Shown here in pieces: positions 1-8,505 of a stretch of 64,000 nt of DNA. A program made the position numbers and the translations under genes. Within the stretch, counting starts at the first letter, position 1. Each line of letters starts with the position of its first letter. The stretch is from Sphaerisporangium dianthi (GTDB lineage: Bacteria > Actinomycetota > Actinomycetes > Streptosporangiales > Streptosporangiaceae): contig NZ_JBHSFP010000014.1 of assembly GCF_042654065.1 (NCBI RefSeq), positions 143,365 through 207,364 of the forward strand, in the 5' to 3' direction. The notes under the pieces are model-generated. The model ran no database searches, was not told where the DNA came from, and saw only the letters and a list, made by a program, of their open reading frames with translations.

Positions 1-629
1 CGCGGTTGCTGTTGTCGCCGACGACGGAATTGCGGAAGCCGTCGACAAAGCCATGGTCACCACCATGGCTACGGCTCCCGCCCGCAGAAGCCCCCGCCGA
101 GGCTTGATGGGTAAGAACGTCATTATCTCTCCACAGGTCGCAAAACGGACTCTTCCGTGGAGGACGGTAGCGGCGATCGGCACATTTACAGCACATTTGC
201 GACACATCGCCGATAAGGCTTTCTCGGTGGCTTTCACGTGATCTTTCGGTATCCGAAGTGGGTGAGCCGGAGGGCTCACGGGCGATGTCGCTGACGGAGC
301 ATCCTCCCGGGCCGAGGATGCTGCCGCGCACGCTGACGCACCCAATGGGCCTGCCGTTTACACCCAGGCCGACGTGCAGCTCGGCAAGAACTTCCCTCGG
401 TCATCGCGCCCACGCCCATCGCCGTCGGCGTCTGCATGCAGATCGCGGACTTCGTCGGCGTCGGCCGGGTAAGAGCAGGTTCGCTGGTCCAGCTCGTCGC
501 CGTCGGCCTGGGTCGGGATCCAGCGCAGCGTGCCTCCGCTGGGCGGGCGGAAGGCCGGAGGTGTGGTGACATGTCCGCGTATCTATCTGAATAGCATGGG
601 ACATGGCCACAGAAATCCATCTGTCCAGA
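1..629. other. Left-edge non-coding stretch with stacked hairpins
   Basis: I find no convincing gene here; the open frames have poor codon bias and no family resemblance. Between 243 and 322 there are three consecutive inverted repeats: one around 243-258, GTGAGCC (262-268) with GGCTCAC (273-279), and AGCATCCTC (298-306) with GAGGATGCT (314-322). They look like a terminator cluster, though no gene ends nearby inside the window. The SARP-type gene ends at 630 on the minus strand, so these hairpins could stop its transcription. Confidence 0.4.
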
Positions 630-1805
630 TCATGTCGCCGAAAAGACGTCATCACGCGAACCCATCAGCGACCACGCCTGAGGTGGAACATGCTCCGCTG
701 CCGGCTTCCCGCCGAAGGAAGCGTCCATATTGAGAATTTCATTGTGCAGTCGTTGCAGCGCCAAGGCTGGTTCGACACCGAACTCCTCTGCCAACCCAAG
801 ACGCAGACGGTTGTAGACCTCAAGCGCTTCAGGTATACGGTTGCTACGGTGCAAAGCGAGCATGAGTTGCGCATGCGACCGCTCTCGCAGCGGGTGGAGG
901 CGTGTCCAGGAAAGCAGTTCGCCGATAACCTCGGCGTGTCGCTCCATCATAAGCCGTACGTGAAAAAGGTCCTCAGTCAGCGTATTGAAGTCTTCGATGA
1001 GCCGGTCATGCCACGCCGCCAACTCGTCATCACAGGCCAGTTGCTGAAGAGGTTCACCTCGCCACAGCTTATGAGCTGCCTCGAAATCATGTAACGCCAA
1101 CGCGTATCTACCCTGGGAAAGCGCGTTCCGTCCCTGGAAAACCAAACTCTCGAGAATTATGGAGTCCAACTCGCTGTCCGCTACTTGTAAGACGTATCCG
1201 CCGAGTTCGGTGCTCAGCCGTCGCTGCGGCAGCAGGCGCCGTAACTGAGTGATGTAAGTTTTGAGATTGCTTACAGCAGAGTTAGGCGGCCTCCCATTCC
1301 ATAGCCGGTCGAGCAGCCAGTCCGTCCGGACCAGACCGTTCCGGCGTAGTAAAAGAAGCGCGAGCAGGTGAAGGTGCTTGCCGCGCGTCAAGCGAATCGG
1401 GTGACCGGTATCATCGGTGACCCCTATACGGCCCAAGACGTTGAACTCCACGTTGCTCCTCTGAAAAATGTCGTCAGACGGGTTGGCCTGCCTATAGGTC
1501 ATCTCGGGGCGGGGCGCCGGCGGAGAGGGCGAAGCGGCTTTGCCTTTAACCTCGTCCGCCGACTCCGCGTCCGCGGGCATCACCACCGGAGCCACAGACA
1601 CCCGCGACCGCGGCCGTCCCCTTGGAAGGTCAACCTGTCCAGTGCCCGGCCTCGGCCATTGAGGAGCGGCACGCACAGTCGGCTTGGGCGGATCTTCAAT
1701 GCCCTTGGGTATCAGCTTCGGCGCTACCGGACGCCCGCCCACGCTCCACTCCAAAGTTGATGACGATGTCTCTGCGTGTATCTCTCTTAAGCTGTTCGCA
1801 GCCAT
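630..1805 (-). CDS. SARP-like transcriptional regulator with BTAD domain
   Basis: Probable DNA-binding activator of the SARP/AfsR type. After an unusual Pro/Arg-rich N-terminal stretch of roughly 110 residues, a winged-helix OmpR-like DNA-binding domain follows (around VEFNVLGRIGVTDD to LWNGRPPNSAVSNLKTYI), then an all-helical bacterial transcriptional activation domain that includes GRYALALHDFEAAHKLWRG and the typical ending LAEEFGVEPALALQRLHNEI. The frame is open up to 1991; I chose the ATG at 1805 (391 aa), but an ATG at 1502 would remove the low-complexity leader, and neither has a strong ribosome-binding site. The gene is less GC-rich than its neighbours. SARPs often control biosynthetic clusters; this one is far from the biosynthetic genes, so its target is unknown. 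Confidence 0.75.
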   Translation of the reverse strand: MAANSLREIHAETSSSTLEWSVGGRPVAPKLIPKGIEDPPKPTVRAAPQWPRPGTGQVDLPRGRPRSRVSVAPVVMPADAESADEVKGKAASPSPPAPRPEMTYRQANPSDDIFQRSNVEFNVLGRIGVTDDTGHPIRLTRGKHLHLLALLLLRRNGLVRTDWLLDRLWNGRPPNSAVSNLKTYITQLRRLLPQRRLSTELGGYVLQVADSELDSIILESLVFQGRNALSQGRYALALHDFEAAHKLWRGEPLQQLACDDELAAWHDRLIEDFNTLTEDLFHVRLMMERHAEVIGELLSWTRLHPLRERSHAQLMLALHRSNRIPEALEVYNRLRLGLAEEFGVEPALALQRLHNEILNMDASFGGKPAAEHVPPQAWSLMGSRDDVFSAT

Positions 1806-1884
1806 TGTTACGCTGATTGACCTGTTGAGACGATCATCAACGACTCTCAGGAGGAGGTTGTTGATGATTTCTGCACAGTTCTTG

Positions 1885-2223
1885 TCAATTCGTGCAGAGG
1901 TCGGGCAAGGCCTCTGCGATCTTGAGCGGAGCTCCTGCCCGTAACTTGACAGGCAAGAGCCCTGCAGCCCTGTAAACCGCCTGTCGATCAAGAACGGTTG
2001 GTAACCGGGTCACGGGCTGTGAACGACAGACTTCGAGCATCTTCGGCATGCCGGAAGTACGGTGAAGGTTAGCGACGGCCCATCCCGCCCGGAGAAGACC
2101 TGGCGGGTTGCCTGAGCACCGAGCACGTCGTGGGCATCGAGTCGCAAGCTCGCCGAACTGACTGTCGCCGACGTGGTCGAGTATCACGGCGATATCGATG
2201 GCAGGTTTACTGGATCGGCTCAT
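1885..2223 (-). CDS. Small hypothetical protein (doubtful)
   Basis: Possible 112-residue protein beginning MSRSSKPAIDIAVILDHVGD. In its favour is a good ribosome-binding site (GAGGAA six bases before the ATG). Against it, the second half is Arg/Pro-rich with no fold I recognise, and the region is lower in GC than typical genes here. It could be the surviving 5' end of a longer gene that lost its frame. It lies upstream of and co-oriented with the SARP-like gene, overlapping only the possible long N-terminus of that protein. Confidence 0.3.
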   Translation of the reverse strand: MSRSSKPAIDIAVILDHVGDSQFGELATRCPRRARCSGNPPGLLRAGWAVANLHRTSGMPKMLEVCRSQPVTRLPTVLDRQAVYRAAGLLPVKLRAGAPLKIAEALPDLCTN

Positions 2224-2312
2224 CTGTTCCTCGCTTGTGCTCCCTTCGTCGTCTCCTCAGCGACCGTTTCGCCTACTACGCTCAGCGAAGGTCGCTTGGT
2301 GTTGATGTCCCG

Positions 2313-2570
2313 TGATTGACGCATGGGTGCTGTGTCGGTGGGGCTCGGTCGAGTGCCGATCGGAGTGTTTTCGCTGGTGAGGACTTTGGCGTGGGCTTTT
2401 CGGACCGGTTCGGTCCGAAAAGTGGCGGCTGTGTGCGGGGGCCGGGTGAGGCGGAGTTGACGCCGAGGCGGTTGTTCCCGCGCGACTGGCTGAAGTGCTG
2501 GAGTTGGCCGCTGATCTGCCGGTGAAGAGCTCGGTCGGTCAAATGCGCCGGCGGCGGCATCCTGGGCGGG
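2313..2570 (+). repeat. Direct repeat copy 1: partial duplicate of the nSTAND-WD40 gene start
   Basis: About 250 bases closely match 3168-3420, which carries the promoter region and first roughly 40 codons of the WD40 protein gene. Shared blocks include the CGGACCG...CGGTCCG palindrome (2397-2421 here), the GTTGACGCCGAGGCGGTTGTT codon block and CGCTGATCTGCCGGTGAAGAG. Here the coding frame is broken soon after the start, so this copy is a dead 5' fragment. Confidence 0.8.
2397..2421. promoter_or_regulatory. Palindrome, operator-like (repeat copy 1)
   Basis: TTTTCGGACCG (2397-2407) and CGGTCCGAAAA (2411-2421) form a perfect 11-base inverted repeat with a 3-base spacer. The same palindrome with a 2-base spacer lies at 3251-3272 in front of the intact gene. 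Retention in both copies despite other changes suggests a protein-binding site or a structured leader. Confidence 0.5.
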
Positions 2571-2589
2571 AGCGGCTGGTGAGCGGGCG

Positions 2590-2715
2590 ACCTGCCGGCG
2601 TCGTTGCGGTCGAGGAGGCCGAACAGTTCGCTCTCGTGGAGGGTGAACGAGACGTCGTCGGCCGCCACCTGCCGTCCGTATACCTTGTGCGGATCGGTGA
2701 TCTCGATGATTTCCA
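2590..2715 (-). pseudogene. ABC transporter ATP-binding protein, N-terminal fragment
   Basis: The minus strand from an ATG at 2715 encodes about 42 residues that read as the start of a drug-type ABC ATPase: MEIIEITDPHKVYG, then DDVSFTLHESELFGLLDRND, where an intact protein would continue into the Walker A loop (GxxGxGKT). The Gly-Asn of the loop is altered (LLDRNDAG rather than GRNGAG) and the frame then enters the repeat copy at 2313-2570. It is therefore a truncated relic, cut in the middle of Walker A, most simply by the repeat event next to it. Confidence 0.7.
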
Positions 2716-2850
2716 TGCGGCCGACGGTGGGAAGCGCGGCGTGGCGGGCGGAATGCGTCTGCGGCCCCGGCGGAGGTGTACCTAAGTTCACCTTGGAACG
2801 GGCATCACAGCCACTGCGGGCCAAGCGCCGGGTGTCACAGACTTGGTGCC

Positions 2851-3169
2851 GTGATCCTCCGGACGGTGGCCGGATTCGGGCTCGCTCTGACGCTGCTCGC
2901 CCTGGCCGTGGTGAACGCGGTGATCGGCGCGCCGGCCCTGCTGTCGATCTGGCTGTGCTTCGGCTTCGGCCTGGTCGTCCTCTTCCCGGCCACCGTCCGC
3001 CTGCTCCGCCGCCGCGCCCCTGGGGGGCGGCTGGTTGCCGCTGTTCCCACAGGGGTTGGTCGCGGCGGGCTTCGAGATTCTCCGCGCCGACGAGCGGAGC
3101 CGGTTCCTGGCGCTCTACTTGCCCGAGGCGCTCCGGTGGCACTGTTGCAATGCTGATCAGGGCGACTGA
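2851..3169 (+). pseudogene. Small two-helix membrane protein gene with a frameshift in a G6 run
   Basis: A GTG at 2851 opens a frame encoding two hydrophobic segments (TVAGFGLALTLLALAVVNAV and LLSIWLCFGFGLVVLF). At the GGGGGG run near 3021-3027 the coding signal moves to another frame, which continues naturally as WLPLFPQGLVAAGFEILR and RFLALYLPEALRWHCC to a stop at 3167-3169. A one-base indel in the homopolymer explains it, either a true mutation or a sequencing error. With the shift repaired the protein would be about 105 residues. It is divergent from the ABC ATPase relic and lies between the two direct-repeat copies. Function unknown. Confidence 0.55.
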
Positions 3170-3420
3170 TCGACGCATAGGTGTTGTGTCGGTGCGGCTC
3201 GGTCGAGTGTCGATTTGAACGTCTCGCTGGTGAGAGCTTTCTGACGGCTCTTTCGGACCGGTCGGTCCGAAAGGTGAGGGAGATGTGCGGGGGTTGGAAT
3301 GGGTGAGGTGGAGTTGACGCCGAGGCGGTTGTTCGCTGCGCGGCTGGCCGAGCTGCTGGAGCTGGCCGCTGATCTGCCGGTGAAGAGTCTGGTCGGTGAG
3401 GTGAATCGGCGGCGGCCCGC
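3168..3420 (+). repeat. Direct repeat copy 2 (promoter and 5' end of the nSTAND-WD40 gene)
   Basis: Partner of 2313-2570. It includes the intact gene start at 3299 and the palindrome TTTCGGACCG / CGGTCCGAAA at 3251-3272. The two copies bracket about 600 bases holding the ABC ATPase relic and the frameshifted membrane gene. Confidence 0.8.
3251..3272. promoter_or_regulatory. Palindrome upstream of the nSTAND-WD40 gene
   Basis: A perfect 10-base inverted repeat (TTTCGGACCG, spacer GT, CGGTCCGAAA) lies 27 bases before the start codon at 3299. Candidate operator; because the encoded protein starts with a helix-turn-helix-like segment, autoregulation is possible, but that is inference. Confidence 0.5.
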
Positions 3421-6400
3421 AGGGCGGGGGCGGCCGGTGAGCGGGCCGCGGATCAGCGATTGGAAACGTGGTCGCCATCTGCCGGAGTCGGAGGCGGCGT
3501 TCTTGGTGATGGTCCGGGTGCTCGTGGAGCATTGCCGACGTCTGCGGGTGCCGCCTGGGCAGGTGAGCGCGGGGCTGCTGGATGAGGAGCAGTGGCGGCG
3601 ATGGTTGCGCGAGGCTCGGTCGTCTCCGCCTGATCCGGTGGCGGCCGATCCGGCCCGCGCGAGGGAGACCCCCGCTGAGGCGATCGGGGCGGGGGAGGCG
3701 GCTGGGGCGGCGCTGGAGGCCATCCAGGCGAGGGAGGCCGAGGAGGCGGCCGAGGTGGTCAACCGGTGGGTCGGGGAATGTCCGTATCCGGGGTTGGCGG
3801 CGTTCGAGCAGGATCAGGCGCGGGTGTTCTTCGGCCGGGAGAGGTTGACCGCGCAGTTGGTGGACGCGCTGGCCAACCGGTTGGATCGTCCGGGGATTCT
3901 GGTGGTGGCCGGGGCGTCGGGGGCGGGTAAGTCCTCGCTGGTGCACGCCGGGTTGTTGCCGGCGTTGGCCGGTGGGGGGTTGAGCGCCGAGTCTGCCGGG
4001 TGGCCGGTGGCGGTGCTGCATCCGACCGCCACGCCGTGTGACGAGCTGGCGCGGGTGCTGGCCGCGGTGGCCGGCGCCGACCCGACCCTGATCCGGCGGG
4101 TGCTGCAGAGTGCGCCGCAGCAGGCGCACACCGTGGTGCGTGACGCGGTGGTCACCCGTGCCCGTGCCCGTGCCTTGGCCGGTGGGCCGGCCACCAGCAG
4201 CGGAGATCGGCTGGTGCTGGTGGTGGATCCGTTCGAGCGGGTGTTCACCCTGCCGGAGGATGCCGAGTCCGGCGATGCGGGGTGGGCCGAGGGGCAGCGG
4301 GCGGATTTCATCGCGGCGTTGCACGCGGCGGCGACCCGGCCGTGCGGGCCGGACGGTGAGCCGGCGGCGTTGGTCATCGTGGTGGTGCGCAGCGACTTTC
4401 TCACCGACTGCGCGGCCTACCCGCAGCTGGCCGACGCGGTGCGGGACGGGTTGTTTTTGGTCGGGCCGATGAGCGGGCCGGAGTTGCGCCTGGCCCTGAC
4501 CGGTCCCGCCGAGCAGGCCGGGGTGGAGATCTCTCCGGCGCTGGTGGACACCATCCTGGGTGATCTGCCGGGCCGTGCGGGTGAGGGCCGATACGAGCTG
4601 GGGGCGCTGCCGCTGCTGTCGGAGGCGATGCGGGTCACCTGGAAACACCGCGAAGGGAACAAGCTGACCAGCCGCAGCTACGGACTGTCGGGCGGGGTCG
4701 CCCACGCCATCCAGACCAGCGCGGAAACCGTGTACACCGCGCTGCCCGCCCATCAGCAGGCCGTCGCCCGGCAGGTGTTCCACCGGCTGACCAAGCTCAC
4801 CGCCGACGGGCGGCCCGTCCGCCGGCCCATGCCCTACCAGCGCCGGCCCATCCCCCAATCTTCGCCGGCCGCCGTGGGCCCGCCGGCTGAGCGGAAGGGG
4901 GGCGCCGACCCGGCACATGTCGAGCAGGTGGTGGAGGCGTTCGCCGCGCAACGGCTCATCGTGGTCAGCGAGCAGACCGCGGAGATCACCCACGACTCCC
5001 TGCTGCACGCCTGGCCGCGGCTCGCCGGGTGGCTCGAGCAGGACCCGGCCGACCAGGCCCTGTACCACCGGTTGGTGGAGGACGCCGAGGACTGGGCCCG
5101 CAACCAGCGTCGCGCGTCGTTTCTGTACCACGGTGAGCGCCTGACCTCGGTCCTGGACGCCCGGCCGCACTGGCAGGCCCATTCCGACCGCTACCCCGCC
5201 CTGCCGGACGCCGCCGAGAGGTTCCTGGACGCCGCCATCACCGCGCGTAAACGCGCCACGCTGCTGCGCCGCACCGTGACCGCCGCCCTGGCCGTGTTGC
5301 TGGTCATAGCGATGGGCGCGGCGGGCGTCGCCTTGAAGGCCGAGCGCGACATCAGCGGCCAGCGCGATGTGGCCCTGTCGCGGCGGCTGGCCGCCCGAAG
5401 CGAACTGCTCAGCGGCGGCGACCCCGCACTGCCCGCGTTGCTGGCGGCGACGGCCTGGCGGATCAGCCCCACGCCTGAAGCCCTCGCCGCCATGCTCAAC
5501 ATCCTCAGCCGCCCTCAACGCGCCGTCCTGACCGCCCCCTTCCGTCCGATCTCCGCGGTGGCCTTCGGCTCAGACGGGCGGACGCTGGCCACCGTCGGCG
5601 ACGGCCTGGCGCGATTGTGGGACGCCAGGGCCCGCAAACTGATCGACACCCCCCTCCCCGGGTACACCGGCTGGGTCTCCTCGGCGGCCTTCAGCCCCGA
5701 CCGGCGAACGCTCGCCATCGGCGACAACGGCACGGTGCGACTGTGGGACATCACCACGCGCACCCCCCTCGGCGGCCCGTTCACCGCCCACAAGAACGCC
5801 GTCACCTCTCTCTGCTTCAGCCCCGACGGACAGACCCTGGCCACCGGCGGTTTCGACGGCACCGTGCGATTATGGGACACCGCGACGCGCGCTCCCATCG
5901 GTGATCCGCTCCCCGCCCACACCAAAGCGGTCACCGCCCTCTCCTTCACCTCGGACGGAATGACCCTGGCCACCGGCGGTTTCGACGGCACCGTGCGATT
6001 ATGGGACACCGCGTCCCGCACACTCATCGGCGGTCCGCTCACCGGTCACACCAAGGCGGTCACCGCGATCTCCTTCAGTGCCGACAGGCAACTGCTGGCC
6101 AGCAGCGGCCTGGACGGCGTGGTGCGACTGTGGCAGGTCAGAACGCGCACACCGATCAAGCTTTCTCTCCCCGTTCACCCCCGTGGCGACTTCTCTGTGG
6201 CTTTCAGCCCCAACAGGCCGTCGATCCTGGCCGTTGGCGGCGGTGACGGCGCCGTGCGGTTATGGGACGCGGCGACCCGCACGACCATCGGCGCGCCGCT
6301 CACCGGCCACATCTACCAGGTCACCTCGGTCGCCTTCAGCCCCGACGGACAGACCCTGGCCACCGCCAGTGTGGACAACACCGTGCGGTTGTGGAACATC

Positions 6401-7420
6401 AGACTCCACACCTCAATCGGGACTCCGCGCACCGATCAGCCCAGCTTGGGCACCCCGGTCGCCTTCAGCCCCGACGGACAGACCCTGGCCACCGGTGACA
6501 GTGACGGCGCCGTGCGGTTGTGGGACGCCGCGACCCGCACCCCCATCGGCGCGCCGCTCACCGGCCACACCAGGTTGATCACCTCAATCGCCTTCAGCCC
6601 CGACAGCCGAACCCTGGCCACCAGCAGTTTCGACGGCACGACACGATTGTGGAACACACGGACCGGTAAGCCCATCGGTGCACCGCTGACCGGACGCCTC
6701 TTCGCGACCACTTCGGTCGCTTTCAGCTCTGACGGACAGACCCTGGTCACCAGCGGCGCGGACGACAGCAGCGCGCAATTATGGGATGTCCGGACAGGTA
6801 GACCCATCAATGCCCCGCTCGCCAGCAGCCGCGGATGGGACACTTCGTCCGTTCTGAGCTCTGATGGACGGATCTTGGCCAGCATCAGCCAGGAGGGCGC
6901 GGTGCGGCTCTGGCAGGTCAATAGCCGCAATCCCATCGGCGCCCCGCTCGCCGGCCTCACCAACGGGGTCGCCTCGGTGGCTTTCAGCCCCGACGGACGG
7001 ATCCTGGCCACCGGCAGCAAGGACGGCACGGTGCGGCTCTGGCAGGTCAAGACGCGCACTCCCATCGGCGCCCCCCTCGCCGGGCACACCGACGGGGTCA
7101 CCTCGCTCGCCTTCAGTCCCAACGGACAGACCCTGGCCACCAGCGGCACGGACGGCACCGTGCGCCTGTGGGACACCGCGACCAGCGCGCCCATCGGCGC
7201 CTCCCTCGCCAGCCACACCGACGGGGTCACCTCGCTCGCCTTCAGCCCCGACGGGCAGACGCTGGCCACCGGGGGCAACGACGGCACGACACGCTTGTGG
7301 GATGTAGGCATGCCCAAAGATCTGCTGGCAGCCGTCTGCGCGATACCCGCCCGTTCCTTCACCCGCGCCGAATGGGCCCAATACGTATCAGAGGTGGACT
7401 ATCGACCAGTGTGTCCCTGA
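3299..7420 (+). CDS. HTH-nSTAND1 NTPase with C-terminal WD40 propeller
   Basis: A 1373-residue signalling NTPase of the STAND class. Residues about 1-85 form a helix-turn-helix-like domain (SGPRISDWKRGRHLPES). The nSTAND1 NTPase starts near 160 (CPYPGLAAFEQDQARVFFGR) with Walker A GASGAGKSS near 206 and a Walker B-like LVLVVDPFERVF near 305. A single hydrophobic, probably membrane segment lies near 655-680 (TVTAALAVLLVIAMGAAGVAL). From about 740 to the end there are roughly 14 WD40 repeats with the recurring AFSPDGQTLATG and GTVRLWD signatures. Such proteins use the propeller as a sensor and the NTPase as an oligomerising switch; several STAND families act in phage defence, but here that is inference. 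No toxic effector domain is fused. The 5' end is partly duplicated upstream. Confidence 0.9.
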   Translation: MGEVELTPRRLFAARLAELLELAADLPVKSLVGEVNRRRPAGRGRPVSGPRISDWKRGRHLPESEAAFLVMVRVLVEHCRRLRVPPGQVSAGLLDEEQWRRWLREARSSPPDPVAADPARARETPAEAIGAGEAAGAALEAIQAREAEEAAEVVNRWVGECPYPGLAAFEQDQARVFFGRERLTAQLVDALANRLDRPGILVVAGASGAGKSSLVHAGLLPALAGGGLSAESAGWPVAVLHPTATPCDELARVLAAVAGADPTLIRRVLQSAPQQAHTVVRDAVVTRARARALAGGPATSSGDRLVLVVDPFERVFTLPEDAESGDAGWAEGQRADFIAALHAAATRPCGPDGEPAALVIVVVRSDFLTDCAAYPQLADAVRDGLFLVGPMSGPELRLALTGPAEQAGVEISPALVDTILGDLPGRAGEGRYELGALPLLSEAMRVTWKHREGNKLTSRSYGLSGGVAHAIQTSAETVYTALPAHQQAVARQVFHRLTKLTADGRPVRRPMPYQRRPIPQSSPAAVGPPAERKGGADPAHVEQVVEAFAAQRLIVVSEQTAEITHDSLLHAWPRLAGWLEQDPADQALYHRLVEDAEDWARNQRRASFLYHGERLTSVLDARPHWQAHSDRYPALPDAAERFLDAAITARKRATLLRRTVTAALAVLLVIAMGAAGVALKAERDISGQRDVALSRRLAARSELLSGGDPALPALLAATAWRISPTPEALAAMLNILSRPQRAVLTAPFRPISAVAFGSDGRTLATVGDGLARLWDARARKLIDTPLPGYTGWVSSAAFSPDRRTLAIGDNGTVRLWDITTRTPLGGPFTAHKNAVTSLCFSPDGQTLATGGFDGTVRLWDTATRAPIGDPLPAHTKAVTALSFTSDGMTLATGGFDGTVRLWDTASRTLIGGPLTGHTKAVTAISFSADRQLLASSGLDGVVRLWQVRTRTPIKLSLPVHPRGDFSVAFSPNRPSILAVGGGDGAVRLWDAATRTTIGAPLTGHIYQVTSVAFSPDGQTLATASVDNTVRLWNIRLHTSIGTPRTDQPSLGTPVAFSPDGQTLATGDSDGAVRLWDAATRTPIGAPLTGHTRLITSIAFSPDSRTLATSSFDGTTRLWNTRTGKPIGAPLTGRLFATTSVAFSSDGQTLVTSGADDSSAQLWDVRTGRPINAPLASSRGWDTSSVLSSDGRILASISQEGAVRLWQVNSRNPIGAPLAGLTNGVASVAFSPDGRILATGSKDGTVRLWQVKTRTPIGAPLAGHTDGVTSLAFSPNGQTLATSGTDGTVRLWDTATSAPIGASLASHTDGVTSLAFSPDGQTLATGGNDGTTRLWDVGMPKDLLAAVCAIPARSFTRAEWAQYVSEVDYRPVCP

Positions 7421-7438
7421 CGCCCGGGAAACAAGCTC

Positions 7439-8371
7439 CTACTGCTGTGCCCAGGCCGGGGTCCAGGCTTCGCCGTCGGAGGGGGCGGGACGCCTGGAGG
7501 CGAAGTGGGCGCGGAGGGCGGCGAGGCCGGGGTGGGGGTTGTCGCGGTGCCAGGTCAGGGAGTGCGGGTAGACCGGTGTCGGGTCGCGTACGGCGATGCG
7601 CCGCAGGCCGTGGTCGGCGGGCCAGACGAGGCGGGTCCGCTCGCCGACGAAGGTCGCCAGTGACCGTGAGTCGGCGATGGTGTCCAGCAGGGGCTCGGTG
7701 CCGAAGTCAGGGCTGGTGATCTCGATGGTGAGCCCGAACGCGGCGGCGAGGTCGTCGTAGAAGGCGGCCCACTCGGTTCCGGGGACGAGTCCGGGCATCC
7801 AGATGCGGTGCCCGGCGAGTTCGGCGGGCGTGACCGCGCGGACGCCGGCGAGCTCGTGGGCCGGTCCGGTGAGAAGCTGGACGGGTTCGTCGAACACCCG
7901 GGCGGCCCCGATGTCGCCGGGAAGCTGCCGGCCGGGCATGGTGACGGCGCGGAAGGACGCGTCGATCGTGCCGGACCGCACGGCGGCTATGGCCGCGTCC
8001 GCGTCGAAGAGGGTCACGACATCGAGTTCGACCTCGGGATGCGCGCGGTGGAAGTCGCCCAGCAGGGCGGCCGGGGCGAGCCGGCGGCCGATCACGTCGA
8101 CGCGCAGCGCGCGATGGCCGGGACGAACGCTGGCGATCGCCCGCTCCTCGGCCCGTAGGAGATCGCGGGCGTGGGGCAGGAACGCCTGCCCGTCGATGGT
8201 GAGCTGCGCACCTCGCGCGGTGCGCGTGAACAGTCGCACACCGAGGTTCCTCTCCAGTGTGGCGATGCGCTTGGAGACGGCCTGCTGGGTGATCGACATC
8301 TGGTCGGCGGCGTCCTGGAACCGCCCCGCGTCCGCGGCGGCCACGAAGGTGCGCACAGCATCGAGATCCAC
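7439..8371 (-). CDS. LysR-family transcriptional regulator
   Basis: A 310-residue LysR-type regulator. The N-terminal winged helix is clear (LDAVRTFVAAADAGRFQDAA, then QQAVSKRIATLERNLGVRLF and ARGAQLT), followed by a periplasmic-binding-like effector domain starting near residue 90 (LRVDVIGRRLAPAALLGDF). It begins with GTG at 8371 and is divergent from the MFS transporter gene that starts at 8506, so it most likely controls that gene and itself from the shared 134-base region. The inducer is unknown. Confidence 0.9.
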   Translation of the reverse strand: MDLDAVRTFVAAADAGRFQDAADQMSITQQAVSKRIATLERNLGVRLFTRTARGAQLTIDGQAFLPHARDLLRAEERAIASVRPGHRALRVDVIGRRLAPAALLGDFHRAHPEVELDVVTLFDADAAIAAVRSGTIDASFRAVTMPGRQLPGDIGAARVFDEPVQLLTGPAHELAGVRAVTPAELAGHRIWMPGLVPGTEWAAFYDDLAAAFGLTIEITSPDFGTEPLLDTIADSRSLATFVGERTRLVWPADHGLRRIAVRDPTPVYPHSLTWHRDNPHPGLAALRAHFASRRPAPSDGEAWTPAWAQQ

Positions 8372-8505
8372 ACCGGAAGGTTAGTCCCACACCAGTTGGT
8401 TGTGTCTTGGCGGCAGATCTGTTGTTTGATCTCGCCATCCACTCGCCGCTTGGATACCGGTGGTCAATGTGTGGTTGTTCGGATCGACGGGACGTGGGGT
8501 CGGGC

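Noticed and set aside
1..120. Small secreted-protein-like frame on the minus strand (MALSTASAIPSS)
   Set aside because: It is cut by the window edge and has no further support.
2282..5518. Very long (1078-residue) minus-strand open frame
   Set aside because: It is antisense to the WD40/STAND gene, Arg/Gly/Pro-rich with no domain; only its N-terminal-like fragment at 2590-2715 (ABC ATPase start) is meaningful.
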